DNA of 17,261 nt from positions 1-17,261 of the forward strand of contig WREE01000026.1 of the NCBI GenBank assembly GCA_009779515.1, read 5' to 3'. This DNA comes from Symbiobacteriaceae bacterium. Lineage in GTDB: Bacteria; Bacillota; JAAYKD01; WRDA01. The position numbers and the translations under genes are program-made. Below are positions 6,214 through 15,023 of this stretch, piece by piece (within the stretch, counting starts at the first letter, position 1; each line of letters begins with the position of its first letter). Below the pieces are notes generated by a model. It did not search any database, was not told the origin of the DNA, and worked only from the letters and a program-made list of their open reading frames with translations.

Positions 6214-6723
6214 CTAATCCCACCACATGGCATACTTTGAATTATCGAAAATAAGCTTTCTACCACCACAGTAAGGGCAAATCCAGTTTATTTGTCGATT
6301 ATCGCTCCTGACAAATAATGTGAATCCTTCTTCTTTCTTTAAGCCTTTGAATGCGTAATACCAATTATTAGGCAGAGTTCGTTCCTGCAAAGTGTTACAC
6401 AGAGCACAACGGTATTTTGGGGTATACTGTTCTCCTCTACCAGTCATTGAGAAGAAGAACCGACTTTCCAGATGATGGCATTTCGGACAATGGTACATTT
6501 CATACCCATAATCATTAGAGGGATGCATACCATCTTCCATCAAGTTAAAAGTCTTTATCGTAATAAAAAAATCCTTGGTAAGACTCTCGAGAAACGTTTT
6601 TCTCCCTCTTTTAAAATCCTTTCTATTGAAAACATTCCTACGGGCAAAAAGCATTCCGATGCCTTCTTTAACTTCAACTCCATATCTACAATCGTTGCAT
6701 TTAGCAAAAAACGTATGTCCCAT
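6214..6723 (-). CDS. Hypothetical protein with two CxxC-type zinc ribbons
   Basis: The 169-residue protein has four CxxC knuckles: C9/C12, C79/C82, C106/C109 and C149/C152. They suggest two zinc ribbons, perhaps formed by pairs of distant knuckles. The sequence between is rich in aromatic and basic residues (RRNVFNRKDFKRGRKTF, WYYAFKGLKK), which could contact nucleic acid; that is inference. I do not recognise a family. ATG 6723 has GGAGGT 3-4 nt upstream. A near-perfect promoter and a clean terminator make it a stand-alone unit. It is visibly more AT-rich than addA, which ends 168 nt upstream, so it may be a later insertion. Confidence 0.75.
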   Translation of the reverse strand: MGHTFFAKCNDCRYGVEVKEGIGMLFARRNVFNRKDFKRGRKTFLESLTKDFFITIKTFNLMEDGMHPSNDYGYEMYHCPKCHHLESRFFFSMTGRGEQYTPKYRCALCNTLQERTLPNNWYYAFKGLKKEEGFTLFVRSDNRQINWICPYCGGRKLIFDNSKYAMWWD

Positions 6724-6826
6724 AATACCTCCAAATTGTCAATGTTTGAATTACTCTTTGATGCCAGAATCTGAACGATGCCTCTTAAGGTTAGTTATCC
6801 AGTAGCCAGTTTGTCCAAGAGCTAAT

Positions 6827-6855
6827 AGTATATCACAATATTATAATTATGTCAA
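6827..6855 (-). promoter_or_regulatory. Consensus sigma-A promoter of the zinc-ribbon gene
   Basis: On the minus strand, TTGACA (6855-6850) is followed after exactly 17 nt by TATACT (6832-6827). This is a perfect -35 and a five-of-six -10. It gives a leader of about 100 nt before ATG 6723 and lies 37 nt downstream of the addA stop, so the gene is transcribed independently of addBA. The leader shows no structure I could assign. Confidence 0.8.
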
Positions 6856-6881
6856 TTACTCAATACTGTAGCAGCATATAT

Positions 6882-6902
6882 CCCCATAGCTTTAGCTAGG
6901 GG
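6882..6902 (-). terminator. Hairpin overlapping the addA stop codon, weak terminator candidate
   Basis: CCCC-A-TAGC (6882-6890) pairs with GCTA-GGGG (6895-6902) around a 4-nt loop, with one bulged A. The addA TAA stop lies in the loop region. On the minus strand the stem is followed by ATATATG rather than a T-tract, so termination would be inefficient at best. Confidence 0.3.
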
Positions 6903-9900
6903 TTTTACGCCGTACCCGATAACTGCGACGAGGGTAGCACAGTGCCTGGTAGCCACAGCTGCGGCATGGAGCACTGCGAGGTGGCAACTTAGCAAAGTGG
7001 TGTTCCCTCCAGCTACCGGCTATACCGACAGCAAGTTCGTCAGCTTCAGCCAAAGTTTCCGTTGCTAGACGAGAGTTCGCTCCCGACAGCACTTGCTCCC
7101 TCTCCTCTCCCCAAGGAGCTCGAAAAAGATAGAGTGAAGCCTCGTGCAGAGGAAGTTGCCAATACTCCAACGCCGCCAGAGCGTAAAGATGCATCTGAAG
7201 GCGATACTGCTCTGCCAAACGCCGCCGCAAATAAGGACGAATAAGGTTGGTTTTATAGTCGAAGAGGCTGATAGTTTCATCTTGATTAAGGAGCACCAAG
7301 TCGATAATACCCCGCAGCATCACTCCCGAAGGAAGTAAATAGCTAAAGGGAAGCTCCGTGAACACCTTCTTACTCTGCCGCACTTGCTGCATCAGTTCGG
7401 AATGATTAAACTGCTCCAGCATGGGGAGGACTTGCTCGGCAAGGGGAGTTGCTTGTTTGACAGAATAATGGTAAGCAAGGGCTCTTTCACGCAGCAACTC
7501 CTCTAAGGGAAGGTTAGCTTGACTCTGGCGAAAATTCTGAACCATCTCTTGGCTCAACTGATGTATCAGCGAACCAAAGGAGAGAGGATCCTCTGCCCAT
7601 AAGGAGGAGGTTACTGCCTCCTCCCCGGGTTTCTCCCCCAGAGCAGGGCTTGGCTCCAGCTCCAAGTCAAACCCGGAGCGATGCTTAAAGGGCGGCGCTA
7701 AGCGCAGGCGACTCTGGAGATAGTAGAGGCGCGGACAACGCCGATAATTTTGCAATGAGGTTATGGCTAAAGCGGTATGAGCTCCGGGGATAAGGGGTAC
7801 TTCGCCCATTCGGGGGGAAGTGGCTAACTCCCGGATCAGCTCTGGCGTCAAATTTTGACGACTAGCTATCTCCTGGGAAAACTCTACCGCAGCAGCCTGA
7901 GGTTCACTCTCGGCAGATGGCGCATTTAGCCTTGCCACTTCAACGGGAGGTTGGGGTTGGTAAATCTTCACCAACCCTCCGGCAACCTCCTGGGGCAGGA
8001 GATCCGCCACTTTACTCCACCAGCTACCTGGAGCCAGGCGCAATTTGGCTAGAGGTCCTGAGAGAATAAGATAGTCTCGGGCTCGGGTCATTGCCACATA
8101 GAGCAGACGCAGACTCTCTTCATCTTCACCTTGAGCTTCTCGCTCCTTTATTTCTTGCACCTTCGCCACCTGAGTGGGGAAAGCCAACCCTGCCTCCCCG
8201 TAGTAAAAAAGCGGATTACCACTAAAAGAGCTTTTACCACGAATCATATCTGGCAAAGCGACAATAGGAAATTCCAGCCCTTTAGCGCCATGCACCGTCA
8301 TAAGCAGTACGGCATTGCCTGCCAGGAGTTGGGTGATAGGACTCTCTCCCTCTGCAGAGTTTAAAACCAGATCATCCAATTGCCGCAAAATATCCGGTAA
8401 AGTGGCTCCATCCTCCTGCAGCTCCGTTAAGATGGCGCCAAACTTCCGCAAATTGGCTTCTTCTTGCTCCCCTTCTGAGGCGGCATGGAAGTGCGCAAGA
8501 CCTAGTTCCCGGCAAATACGTTGTAAAAGTTCCGGTAGAGGGAGAAGAGTTAGCCAGCGCCGCCAACGCCTGAGCTGCCGCTCTCGGATAATACCCATTT
8601 CCCGGTCGACGCCACTTAGTTGCAAGTTCGCCCACAGGTGAGAACCCCCCCAGCTTCTGTTGGGCAAAGGCTCCGATGCCTCGCTAGAGGGAGAAACCTC
8701 TCTCCCCATCTTATTCTGGAGCAGCCCCAGCGCCAAGCTTTCGGGGCTGATACCGCCGTAAGTGGAGGTAAGCCACTGCCAGAGGCTCAAGCTATCTTCC
8801 GGGTAAAGCAGCGTGCGTAACAGGGCGCGAAAAGCCAGGATCTCCGGTCGCTGATAAAAATCACGCCCGGCATGTTGTCTGGTAGGAATACCCAGGCTCT
8901 GTAAAGCAGCTTCGTATACCCCCATGGCTGTGCGGGTGCGAAAAAGAAGAGCGATATCTCGCCACTGGGCGGGGCGCAGCCTCTCCTCCTCCCCTTGCCC
9001 CTGCCTGATGATCAGCTCGCCCTCCTGCACCATGCGGTGAAGCCGCTGAGCTAAATGGTGAGCCTCGTTTTGCCGCATCTCATCGCTTTTACTTCCTTCC
9101 GAGAGGATTAGCTCTACCTGAGCTGCTGGGTTACCTACACCTCTGTGCCCCACCATATTTTGGTATTCATCTTTCCAGAGTTGCCGGAAGATGGAGTTGA
9201 CTACAGTCAGCAATGGCTCCTGAGAGCGAAAGTTGTCTCTAAGGGATAAATGACTGGTCTTATCAGCTCCTAACTCTCCTGCCAAGCTGGTTATCATCTG
9301 CTGAAAGAGTGCTACTACAGCGCCACGGAAGCGGTAGATAGATTGCTGACGGTCCCCACAAACAAAAAGAGACTCCCTCAAACGGCTGCCACAGAGAAGC
9401 TGTACCAGCTTATACTGGTTATAATCTACATCCTGAAACTCATCTACCAAAAAGAAGCGCCACCTTTGGTGTACCGAAGATGCCACCTCCGGATGTTGCA
9501 AGGTTATCATAGCTTGGACTATTAAGTCGGCATAATCCAAAGCGTTGAGAGCAGCTTTTTTTTGCTGATAAAGGGTATAGGTATTGTGCAATAAATGCAC
9601 TACCTGACTCCATAAAGGAAAGAGGAGTTGATGCTGCCAGGCGCTGACACAGTGCCAACTACTAAGACCAACCTCTGGCACCAGTTCATCTAACCCTGCT
9701 TGGAGTTCGGCGGCAGTCTTATTACTTCGGTTGCCCATATTTGCTTTTTCGATCTCCCCCAAAATGGCACAGATCTCTTCTAACAGAGTATTAGACCTAG
9801 GGTCGTTCTGGGCTCGTTCACAGAGAGCTGCCAGCTCATCCACGTTACGCTGAACTCTGGTAGCGTTTTTAGGTATTTTCAAGTTGCCTCCCACCAGGTA

Positions 9901-10557
9901 CTGGTACCAATTCTTAAAGGGAGGTTCTAAAGCCGGAGGAGGGGGAGCCGCTGCTTCTTGCAACAATAAGGTAATATCTTCGCCACGGTTACGCAAGGTA
10001 GTAATGAAAGCAATTATAGCCTGCATTAACTCTTCAGCCCCCATAGTTCCGACAAAGCCTGCCGGAAGTTGACTGCTTGCTAACCAGGCAATCAGGCTGT
10101 CACGAGCGGCACTTTTAAGCAGAGCCTGACTTTGGTGCTCTTCCAAAGTAGCGAAGTTAGGGTCGGAGCCGGAACTTAGGGGATAGAGACGCACCAGAGT
10201 TGCCGCTAAAGAATGAATAGTGGCAATACCAGCAGCAGGGAGCTCTACCAGCCACTCCCTGGCGCGAGGGTCTGAGCCAGCCAGGCGTTGCAGAGAGCTG
10301 TAGATCCGCTCTTGCATCTCCTGAGCCGCTTTGTTGGTGAAGGTGATGGCGACAATTTCCGAAGGAGAAGCTCCGGCATGAAGCAGCGCTAAAAAGCGCG
10401 AAACCAAAACCAAGGTTTTACCGGCACCGGCACCGGCAGATACTGCCATGCTGTGCTCCACTTGCGTAGCAGCCGCCAGTTGGTTAGGGGTCATCCGCCC
10501 GGCGTCGGGAAGATAGGCCAACTCCGACGAAGGAGTATTATCTAGCTCATGGTGCAT
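6892..10557 (-). CDS. addA: AddA-type helicase-nuclease subunit (UvrD/RecB superfamily 1 helicase)
   Basis: The 1221-residue protein contains the UvrD-type motifs in order: Walker A AGAGAGKT (41-48), motif Ia TFTNKAAQEM (72-81), motif II VDEFQD (371-376), motif III GDRQQSIYRFRG (401-412), motif IV DNFRS (441-445), motif V MTVHGAKGLEFP (753-764) and motif VI YVAMTRARD (820-828). The C-terminal PD-(D/E)XK nuclease has H999, E1068, D1086 and D1100-Y-K1102. With AddB it unwinds and resects double-strand breaks for RecA loading. Start ATG 10557 has GAGGAGGAG 7 nt upstream and overlaps the addB end by 11 nt, implying translational coupling; a longer frame to 10626 would lie inside addB. Unusually, C941 and C1198, C1201, C1207 flank the nuclease domain like an iron-sulfur set, a feature known from AddB. 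Confidence 0.92.
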   Translation of the reverse strand: MHHELDNTPSSELAYLPDAGRMTPNQLAAATQVEHSMAVSAGAGAGKTLVLVSRFLALLHAGASPSEIVAITFTNKAAQEMQERIYSSLQRLAGSDPRAREWLVELPAAGIATIHSLAATLVRLYPLSSGSDPNFATLEEHQSQALLKSAARDSLIAWLASSQLPAGFVGTMGAEELMQAIIAFITTLRNRGEDITLLLQEAAAPPPPALEPPFKNWYQYLVGGNLKIPKNATRVQRNVDELAALCERAQNDPRSNTLLEEICAILGEIEKANMGNRSNKTAAELQAGLDELVPEVGLSSWHCVSAWQHQLLFPLWSQVVHLLHNTYTLYQQKKAALNALDYADLIVQAMITLQHPEVASSVHQRWRFFLVDEFQDVDYNQYKLVQLLCGSRLRESLFVCGDRQQSIYRFRGAVVALFQQMITSLAGELGADKTSHLSLRDNFRSQEPLLTVVNSIFRQLWKDEYQNMVGHRGVGNPAAQVELILSEGSKSDEMRQNEAHHLAQRLHRMVQEGELIIRQGQGEEERLRPAQWRDIALLFRTRTAMGVYEAALQSLGIPTRQHAGRDFYQRPEILAFRALLRTLLYPEDSLSLWQWLTSTYGGISPESLALGLLQNKMGREVSPSSEASEPLPNRSWGGSHLWANLQLSGVDREMGIIRERQLRRWRRWLTLLPLPELLQRICRELGLAHFHAASEGEQEEANLRKFGAILTELQEDGATLPDILRQLDDLVLNSAEGESPITQLLAGNAVLLMTVHGAKGLEFPIVALPDMIRGKSSFSGNPLFYYGEAGLAFPTQVAKVQEIKEREAQGEDEESLRLLYVAMTRARDYLILSGPLAKLRLAPGSWWSKVADLLPQEVAGGLVKIYQPQPPVEVARLNAPSAESEPQAAAVEFSQEIASRQNLTPELIRELATSPRMGEVPLIPGAHTALAITSLQNYRRCPRLYYLQSRLRLAPPFKHRSGFDLELEPSPALGEKPGEEAVTSSLWAEDPLSFGSLIHQLSQEMVQNFRQSQANLPLEELLRERALAYHYSVKQATPLAEQVLPMLEQFNHSELMQQVRQSKKVFTELPFSYLLPSGVMLRGIIDLVLLNQDETISLFDYKTNLIRPYLRRRLAEQYRLQMHLYALAALEYWQLPLHEASLYLFRAPWGEEREQVLSGANSRLATETLAEADELAVGIAGSWREHHFAKLPPRSAPCRSCGYQALCYPRRSYRVRRKTPS

Positions 10558-13500
10558 CTGCCGTCTCCTCCTCTTCGCTATATGGTAGCATCCTCCTACA
10601 GTATCCCAGCAGCGGACAGTAACCACATATACGTATCTCTACCGGTAAAGGAGGAAAGAGAGCACTGCGCATCTTCTGGTCTAAAGCAAAACAGTGTTGG
10701 ATAAGGGTAGAGGTAAACTCTCCCCAGGAGATACTTCCTTCCTCTGACGGTAGTGGCTCCTGGAGATGATAAGATAACCTTTTTAAGGTGTTACCCCTGG
10801 TAGCCAAGGGACCACCTAGAAAGTGATAAGCAAGAGAGGCTACAGGATAACCGGGCATATTTTGCTGCCACGCCAAAGCATAGAGAGGCAGCTGCAAATA
10901 ACGTAGAGAAGAGATACTCTTTAGATGGTAACCTGAGCCACTGCCGCTTTTATAATCAATGAGGGTGGCTGCTTTACCCCATGAGAGTTCCTCCCCCATA
11001 ACGGGAACCTTTCCTGCCAACAAACGCTCCGGCTGCTCCGCAGCAGTAGCCCTCTTAACCCCTTCACTTTCCCCCGGGGAGGTCAAATCGATGCGATCCA
11101 CCACCCCTCGCAACAGCAGCTTAAGCTCTCCTTGCTGTAACACTAAGGCTTCACCGCTAACGCTACTGCGACGGCAGAGGAGCTCTCCGTTGGTAGCTCT
11201 CTCGGTTAAAGCACAGGAAGATACCTGGGGACAAAAAAGGGTATCCCGCTTCCCTCCGAAAACCCACTCACAGGCGTAAGGCTCGGTAAGCCCTTGCTCT
11301 TCCTCCAGAGCCAGCCAGACTTTCAACATCTCCCTGGTCTTTAGCTTTTCCAGTTGCCATAAAGCAGGATGCATGCTTAAACCGGCAGGCAAATGCCACC
11401 AACTGTTGAGTATTTCGTCGATACGAGTGAGACGTTCTTCCCGGGGATAAGCCATGAGTGGAAGTTGATAACGACAACTGGGGGACAGCAGCTCACGCAT
11501 AACAATATGAAAAAGCGAACCTCGATCCTGAGGCTGCAGGCTTTCCTGCATCTCTTCCATACCGCTTAGCGCCAAGATACGCTCCACTAAAAAGCGGAAA
11601 GGGCAATCGCTGTAGCTCTGCAGGGAGGTAACACTATGGATATACCCTTCGAAGAAAGTGGCTAACTCTTCCTGCATAGGTTGCCGTATCTCAGGAAGCA
11701 GTGGCTTAGTAAAAAAGCCTTCGTCCCTTTTTTGCCACATGAGCAGATGCTGAACTTGCTGTTCGATGATAGCGCCTGCTCCTTGCCCCAGAAAGCTCTC
11801 GCTGATGGTGTGTAGCTGAGGAGCATACCCATACCCATACAGGGCTGTCCGTAGAGACTCCGGCGAGGTCGCTGTGGCGGGAGTGAGCTGGGTATGCATG
11901 GCTGTTGTCGGTATTTCCACATGAGGGGCCATGGTCAGTTGGGTCAGGTATTCAGACCTCTCCCGGGAGTTCCCTTTGTTGTCACCCACAGACCAGGTAA
12001 AGAGAAGCTGTTCTGCAGCCCCCAAAACTGCCGCGAAAAGCTCCTTCTCTTGCTGCTGCCTGATGTGGGTAGAGGGTAGCCCCAGCCGTTGGCGTAGGCT
12101 ATCCCCCAGTAACCAATCGGTAGATGCTCTTCCTGGGAAGCGCCCGGCATGGCAGCCGGGTACCACTAAAAAGGTAAATTCTCTCCCCCCTAGCTGCTGA
12201 GCCGAGAGAAGCTGAACTCCTCCCGGGGCACCTTGGGCTAATTGCAGAGGGGAGTTTTGGAAAAAGCGCCGCAGGGTGGTGCGAAAGGTACTCAGAAGCC
12301 TACCGCCCCGAGGTAAAAGTGGCTCCAGCTCCAACATAACTTGCAAAGCATCCTGTATAGCTTGCCATACCTGCCCAACGCGGTGGCGCGCCATCAGCTT
12401 TTCTTGGGGAGGTAAAGCTCCCGGGATGGCACGCCGCGGCCAGTCCAGCTCGACGGTAAGTTGACTTAACACAGTTATTATTTGGGGTATGGTTGCAGCT
12501 CGGCGGAGTGCCTCGAGGCGGGAAGGCCAAAATAGATGATGCTCTTCGGAGTTTTCCTCAGCGTCCCCAGGTGGAGGGGTAAATCTTGGTCTTCGCTGGG
12601 GGGTGAGCAAAGGGCTATGCTTAAAGTCGGCCATAAGGGTAGGGGTTGAGTCCAGAGCCGCTGCTAAAATTTGCATTAACCCCTGACTTAACGGCTCTTG
12701 GTCTAGAGTCACCGGCAGTAGTATATCCCAGGGAACTTGCTGTGCCTCAAACTCCTGCAGCAAACATTCGTGGTAACCCGGATCGTAACAAGATACCACC
12801 CCTATACGGTGGCTGGGTACCCCCTGCAGCATTTGCTCTTTAATCCGTTGAACAACCAGCTGACATTCCAGTTGGGGATGCAAAGCCGAAGAGATGGTTA
12901 TAGGCGAAGGTGGGAGAGCTTCCTGGGGAGGTTCACCTTGGAGAATAAGCCTTTGCAAAGCAGCCAAGCTGGGGTTAAGGCTAAGGGGGGAAGTCGCAGC
13001 AACTACTTCGATACCAGTTTTTTGGCGTAACACCTGGATAATATTTTCCCGCACAAGATCCGGGGTAGTAAAATAACAAAACTCGATACGAGTTAGGGTA
13101 GCCTCTGGGGTGGTCAGCAAGCTCCGCAGCACCTGGGGTAGAGCTGCTTCCCGTAACCCCTGTAATACTGCCAGGGCAATATCTTCGCTATCATGAGCTT
13201 TTCTTTGCTGAAGCATCTCCTGATAAGCAGTAAAAACGGCCAGAAAGGCATGCCACAGCTGAGGATTGCCTCCTCCATTGCTTTCTCCTAAAAGTAAGGG
13301 TGCTAAATTTTGGGGTGTAAGCAGATACCTTTTACACTCGGCAATAGCTTGCTCCAAGGTATTCACCAACCCGTTATCGTGTAAAAAAACTGGCCAGTTG
13401 CTTCGCTGCTCCTCCACAATATAGTGTAAAAGTAGATTCTTCTCCCAAGGCGACATCAAGTAGCTCTCCCGGAGTGCGTCCAGGTGACGCAGCATCGCCT

Positions 13501-13636
13501 CTAAAAAGGCAGCATAGCTCAAGACACTGCTGCCCATAGCCACGGAGGTAGCACTTTCTCTTAAGAGCTGCCCTTGCAGCAGGTTGCTACGCCTGGTATC
13601 CGGCGTTATATATAAACAGGGCAAAGGTTTCACCAT
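10547..13636 (-). CDS. addB: AddB-type helicase-nuclease subunit
   Basis: The 1029-residue protein pairs with AddA in the AddAB break-resection complex. The C-terminal RecB-type nuclease shows H710, D847 in GVVDRIDL and D894-Y-K896. It is embraced by the cysteines C678 (SDCPFRF), C1004, C1007 and C1013 (CGYCPLLGYC), the 4Fe-4S signature described for AddB. A degenerate helicase core is recognisable (LLSAQQLGGREFTFLVVPGC, 476-495). The N-terminus begins directly with a beta-strand (PCLYITPD), so the Walker A loop found near the start of many AddB proteins is missing, and a TAA three codons upstream rules out extension. The start ATG at 13636 has no Shine-Dalgarno and lies about 19 nt past a terminator. 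The protein is somewhat shorter than typical Firmicutes AddB. Confidence 0.9.
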   Translation of the reverse strand: MVKPLPCLYITPDTRRSNLLQGQLLRESATSVAMGSSVLSYAAFLEAMLRHLDALRESYLMSPWEKNLLLHYIVEEQRSNWPVFLHDNGLVNTLEQAIAECKRYLLTPQNLAPLLLGESNGGGNPQLWHAFLAVFTAYQEMLQQRKAHDSEDIALAVLQGLREAALPQVLRSLLTTPEATLTRIEFCYFTTPDLVRENIIQVLRQKTGIEVVAATSPLSLNPSLAALQRLILQGEPPQEALPPSPITISSALHPQLECQLVVQRIKEQMLQGVPSHRIGVVSCYDPGYHECLLQEFEAQQVPWDILLPVTLDQEPLSQGLMQILAAALDSTPTLMADFKHSPLLTPQRRPRFTPPPGDAEENSEEHHLFWPSRLEALRRAATIPQIITVLSQLTVELDWPRRAIPGALPPQEKLMARHRVGQVWQAIQDALQVMLELEPLLPRGGRLLSTFRTTLRRFFQNSPLQLAQGAPGGVQLLSAQQLGGREFTFLVVPGCHAGRFPGRASTDWLLGDSLRQRLGLPSTHIRQQQEKELFAAVLGAAEQLLFTWSVGDNKGNSRERSEYLTQLTMAPHVEIPTTAMHTQLTPATATSPESLRTALYGYGYAPQLHTISESFLGQGAGAIIEQQVQHLLMWQKRDEGFFTKPLLPEIRQPMQEELATFFEGYIHSVTSLQSYSDCPFRFLVERILALSGMEEMQESLQPQDRGSLFHIVMRELLSPSCRYQLPLMAYPREERLTRIDEILNSWWHLPAGLSMHPALWQLEKLKTREMLKVWLALEEEQGLTEPYACEWVFGGKRDTLFCPQVSSCALTERATNGELLCRRSSVSGEALVLQQGELKLLLRGVVDRIDLTSPGESEGVKRATAAEQPERLLAGKVPVMGEELSWGKAATLIDYKSGSGSGYHLKSISSLRYLQLPLYALAWQQNMPGYPVASLAYHFLGGPLATRGNTLKRLSYHLQEPLPSEEGSISWGEFTSTLIQHCFALDQKMRSALFPPLPVEIRICGYCPLLGYCRRMLPYSEEEETADAP

Positions 13637-13654
13637 CTTTAATTAAAATTACTT

Positions 13655-13680
13655 AAAAACCCCACCTGAAGTAGGTGGGG
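13655..13680 (-). terminator. Intrinsic terminator between the DUF4342 gene and addB
   Basis: On the minus strand, CCCCACCT, a 5-nt loop and AGGTGGGG are followed by TTTTT. It lies 21 nt after the DUF4342 stop and ends about 19 nt before the addB ATG. It closes the pgpH-recO-DUF4342 unit and could also act as a leaky attenuator for addBA. Confidence 0.85.
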
Positions 13681-13701
13681 TATGGTTGTATCCAAGTTGG
13701 C

Positions 13702-14238
13702 TTATACAGGTTTTTCTTCGGACTCTTCTGGGGAAACTTCAGGTGAGGCTTCCACCTGGGTTGGCTCACAGCAGGGAGTATCTTGGGCGGCGCAACACTC
13801 TTCGTCATCGCAAGAAGCGACACTCTCCTGGGAAGCGGTTGTCCGGCGTTCCACTTGGATAGTAACTTGATTGAAGAGAACAGCAATAGCCGAAACCAGT
13901 GCCAGGTGCGGTACCACTAGCAGCAGCACCGAAGCCGTTAAAGGAACATCCAGCAAAACTCTACCCCTGTGTAAAATGCGAATACGAGTCAGGTTACCTT
14001 GTTCAATGAGCTCTTTGAACTGATCTACCAGCTCGGAGCCCTTTACTTTAAACTCTTCCCGACGGTACTCCTGCTGAGCAACTTTCTCCGCTCGCACTTG
14101 CGAGTTCTTATTCTCCAAGAGTATAAGAGCCTCTACCAGGTTACCCTGGGTCTCCTCCAGCACTTCACGAGCTTCCTTGTAGCTGACATGAAACCGCTCT
14201 CTCAGGTGATCAATTTTTTCTAATAAAAGATCGTCCAT
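13702..14238 (-). CDS. DUF4342-domain protein with UBA-like N-terminus and cysteine-rich tail
   Basis: The 178-residue product starts with a UBA/TS-N-like helical domain (about 5-42, with YKEAREVLEETQGNLVEAL), as in elongation factor Ts-type proteins. After a charged linker comes a DUF4342-type domain (about 62-130) with a hydrophobic stretch at 103-122 that could be membrane-associated. The tail, about 45 residues, is acidic and carries five cysteines (C143, C148, C149, C156, C157), including two CC pairs. Function is unknown; the UBA-like part suggests binding to another protein. ATG 14238 has AAGGAGGT 7 nt upstream, 22 nt after recO, so it is the last gene of that operon. Confidence 0.8.
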   Translation of the reverse strand: MDDLLLEKIDHLRERFHVSYKEAREVLEETQGNLVEALILLENKNSQVRAEKVAQQEYRREEFKVKGSELVDQFKELIEQGNLTRIRILHRGRVLLDVPLTASVLLLVVPHLALVSAIAVLFNQVTIQVERRTTASQESVASCDDEECCAAQDTPCCEPTQVEASPEVSPEESEEKPV

Positions 14239-14260
14239 TGGTTCTACCTCCTTAAATATT

Positions 14261-15022
14261 CTAGGGTTGTAAAGGTAAAATATATTGTAGAAACTCCAGA
14301 GACTTAGGTGGAGCTCCTAAATGCTGCCCCCAGGTATGTTGCAGCAGAGTTGCGGCTTCCTGCAGAACCGCTGACTCCGTCTGCTCAGCAGCCACAGTTG
14401 GGAGACGTGCTAGACTTACCTGTTGCAAGTAGAGAAGCAACTCCCGGGCAGAAGGACTACATAAAAGATTCCCTTCAGGAGAGCAATGGGAGCAACAGAA
14501 GCCTCCTGCGTCATAATTATAATATAAAGGTTTCTTATTGTCAAGTTTTTCCTGACATAAAATACAGCTTTCTAGTTGAGGTCGCAAACCTATGGCTGCA
14601 AGAAGTTTCATTTCCACTGCCAAGCGAACTAAAATCAAATTCTCACTATACTGGATTAGCTCCAAAGCGGTGAGCAGCATGATAAAAACTTCGGCAACAT
14701 CGCTGGCTCCCTCGGTAGACTTATCGAAAAGTTCCAAAAGGTATTGGGCGTAAGCCAGGCGATCTAAACTCTCTTTGAGGGTGCGGTAATTATTTACCAG
14801 TTGACCCTGAGTTAAGTTTTCCAGAGCGGTGTTGCCGCTGAGCTGAACTTCAATGAGGTTAAGGGGTTGAGCCAGAGCAGCAAAACGGTTGCGGGGGCGT
14901 CGGGCTCCCCGTACCATCGTGCGCACCCTGCCGCGTTCGTAAGTTAACAAGGTGATAATGCGGTCGGCTTCCCCCACATTCACCGAAGTAAGAACCAGAG
15001 CTTGGGTGTTATAAAAGGCCAT
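14261..15022 (-). CDS. recO: DNA repair protein RecO
   Basis: The 253-residue protein has the RecO layout. An N-terminal OB-fold opens with ALVLTSVNVGEADRIITLLT and continues into GRVRTMVRGARRPRNRF. A helical domain carries a four-cysteine zinc site, C153-x2-C156 and C177-x2-C180. RecO works with RecR to load RecA on SSB-coated single strands and anneals DNA. It starts one nucleotide after the era stop, with only a weak GAG-type site in the era end, so translation is probably coupled. Length is normal for the family. Confidence 0.93.
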   Translation of the reverse strand: MAFYNTQALVLTSVNVGEADRIITLLTYERGRVRTMVRGARRPRNRFAALAQPLNLIEVQLSGNTALENLTQGQLVNNYRTLKESLDRLAYAQYLLELFDKSTEGASDVAEVFIMLLTALELIQYSENLILVRLAVEMKLLAAIGLRPQLESCILCQEKLDNKKPLYYNYDAGGFCCSHCSPEGNLLCSPSARELLLYLQQVSLARLPTVAAEQTESAVLQEAATLLQHTWGQHLGAPPKSLEFLQYILPLQP

Positions 15023-15023
15023 G

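Noticed and set aside
8131..8820. Several plus-strand and alternative minus-strand open frames within addA
   Set aside because: They are high-GC shadows of the helicase motifs V and VI region.
11824..11840. Tandem hexanucleotide giving GYGY in AddB
   Set aside because: Only about three units, in frame and inside a variable linker; likely ordinary low-complexity sequence.
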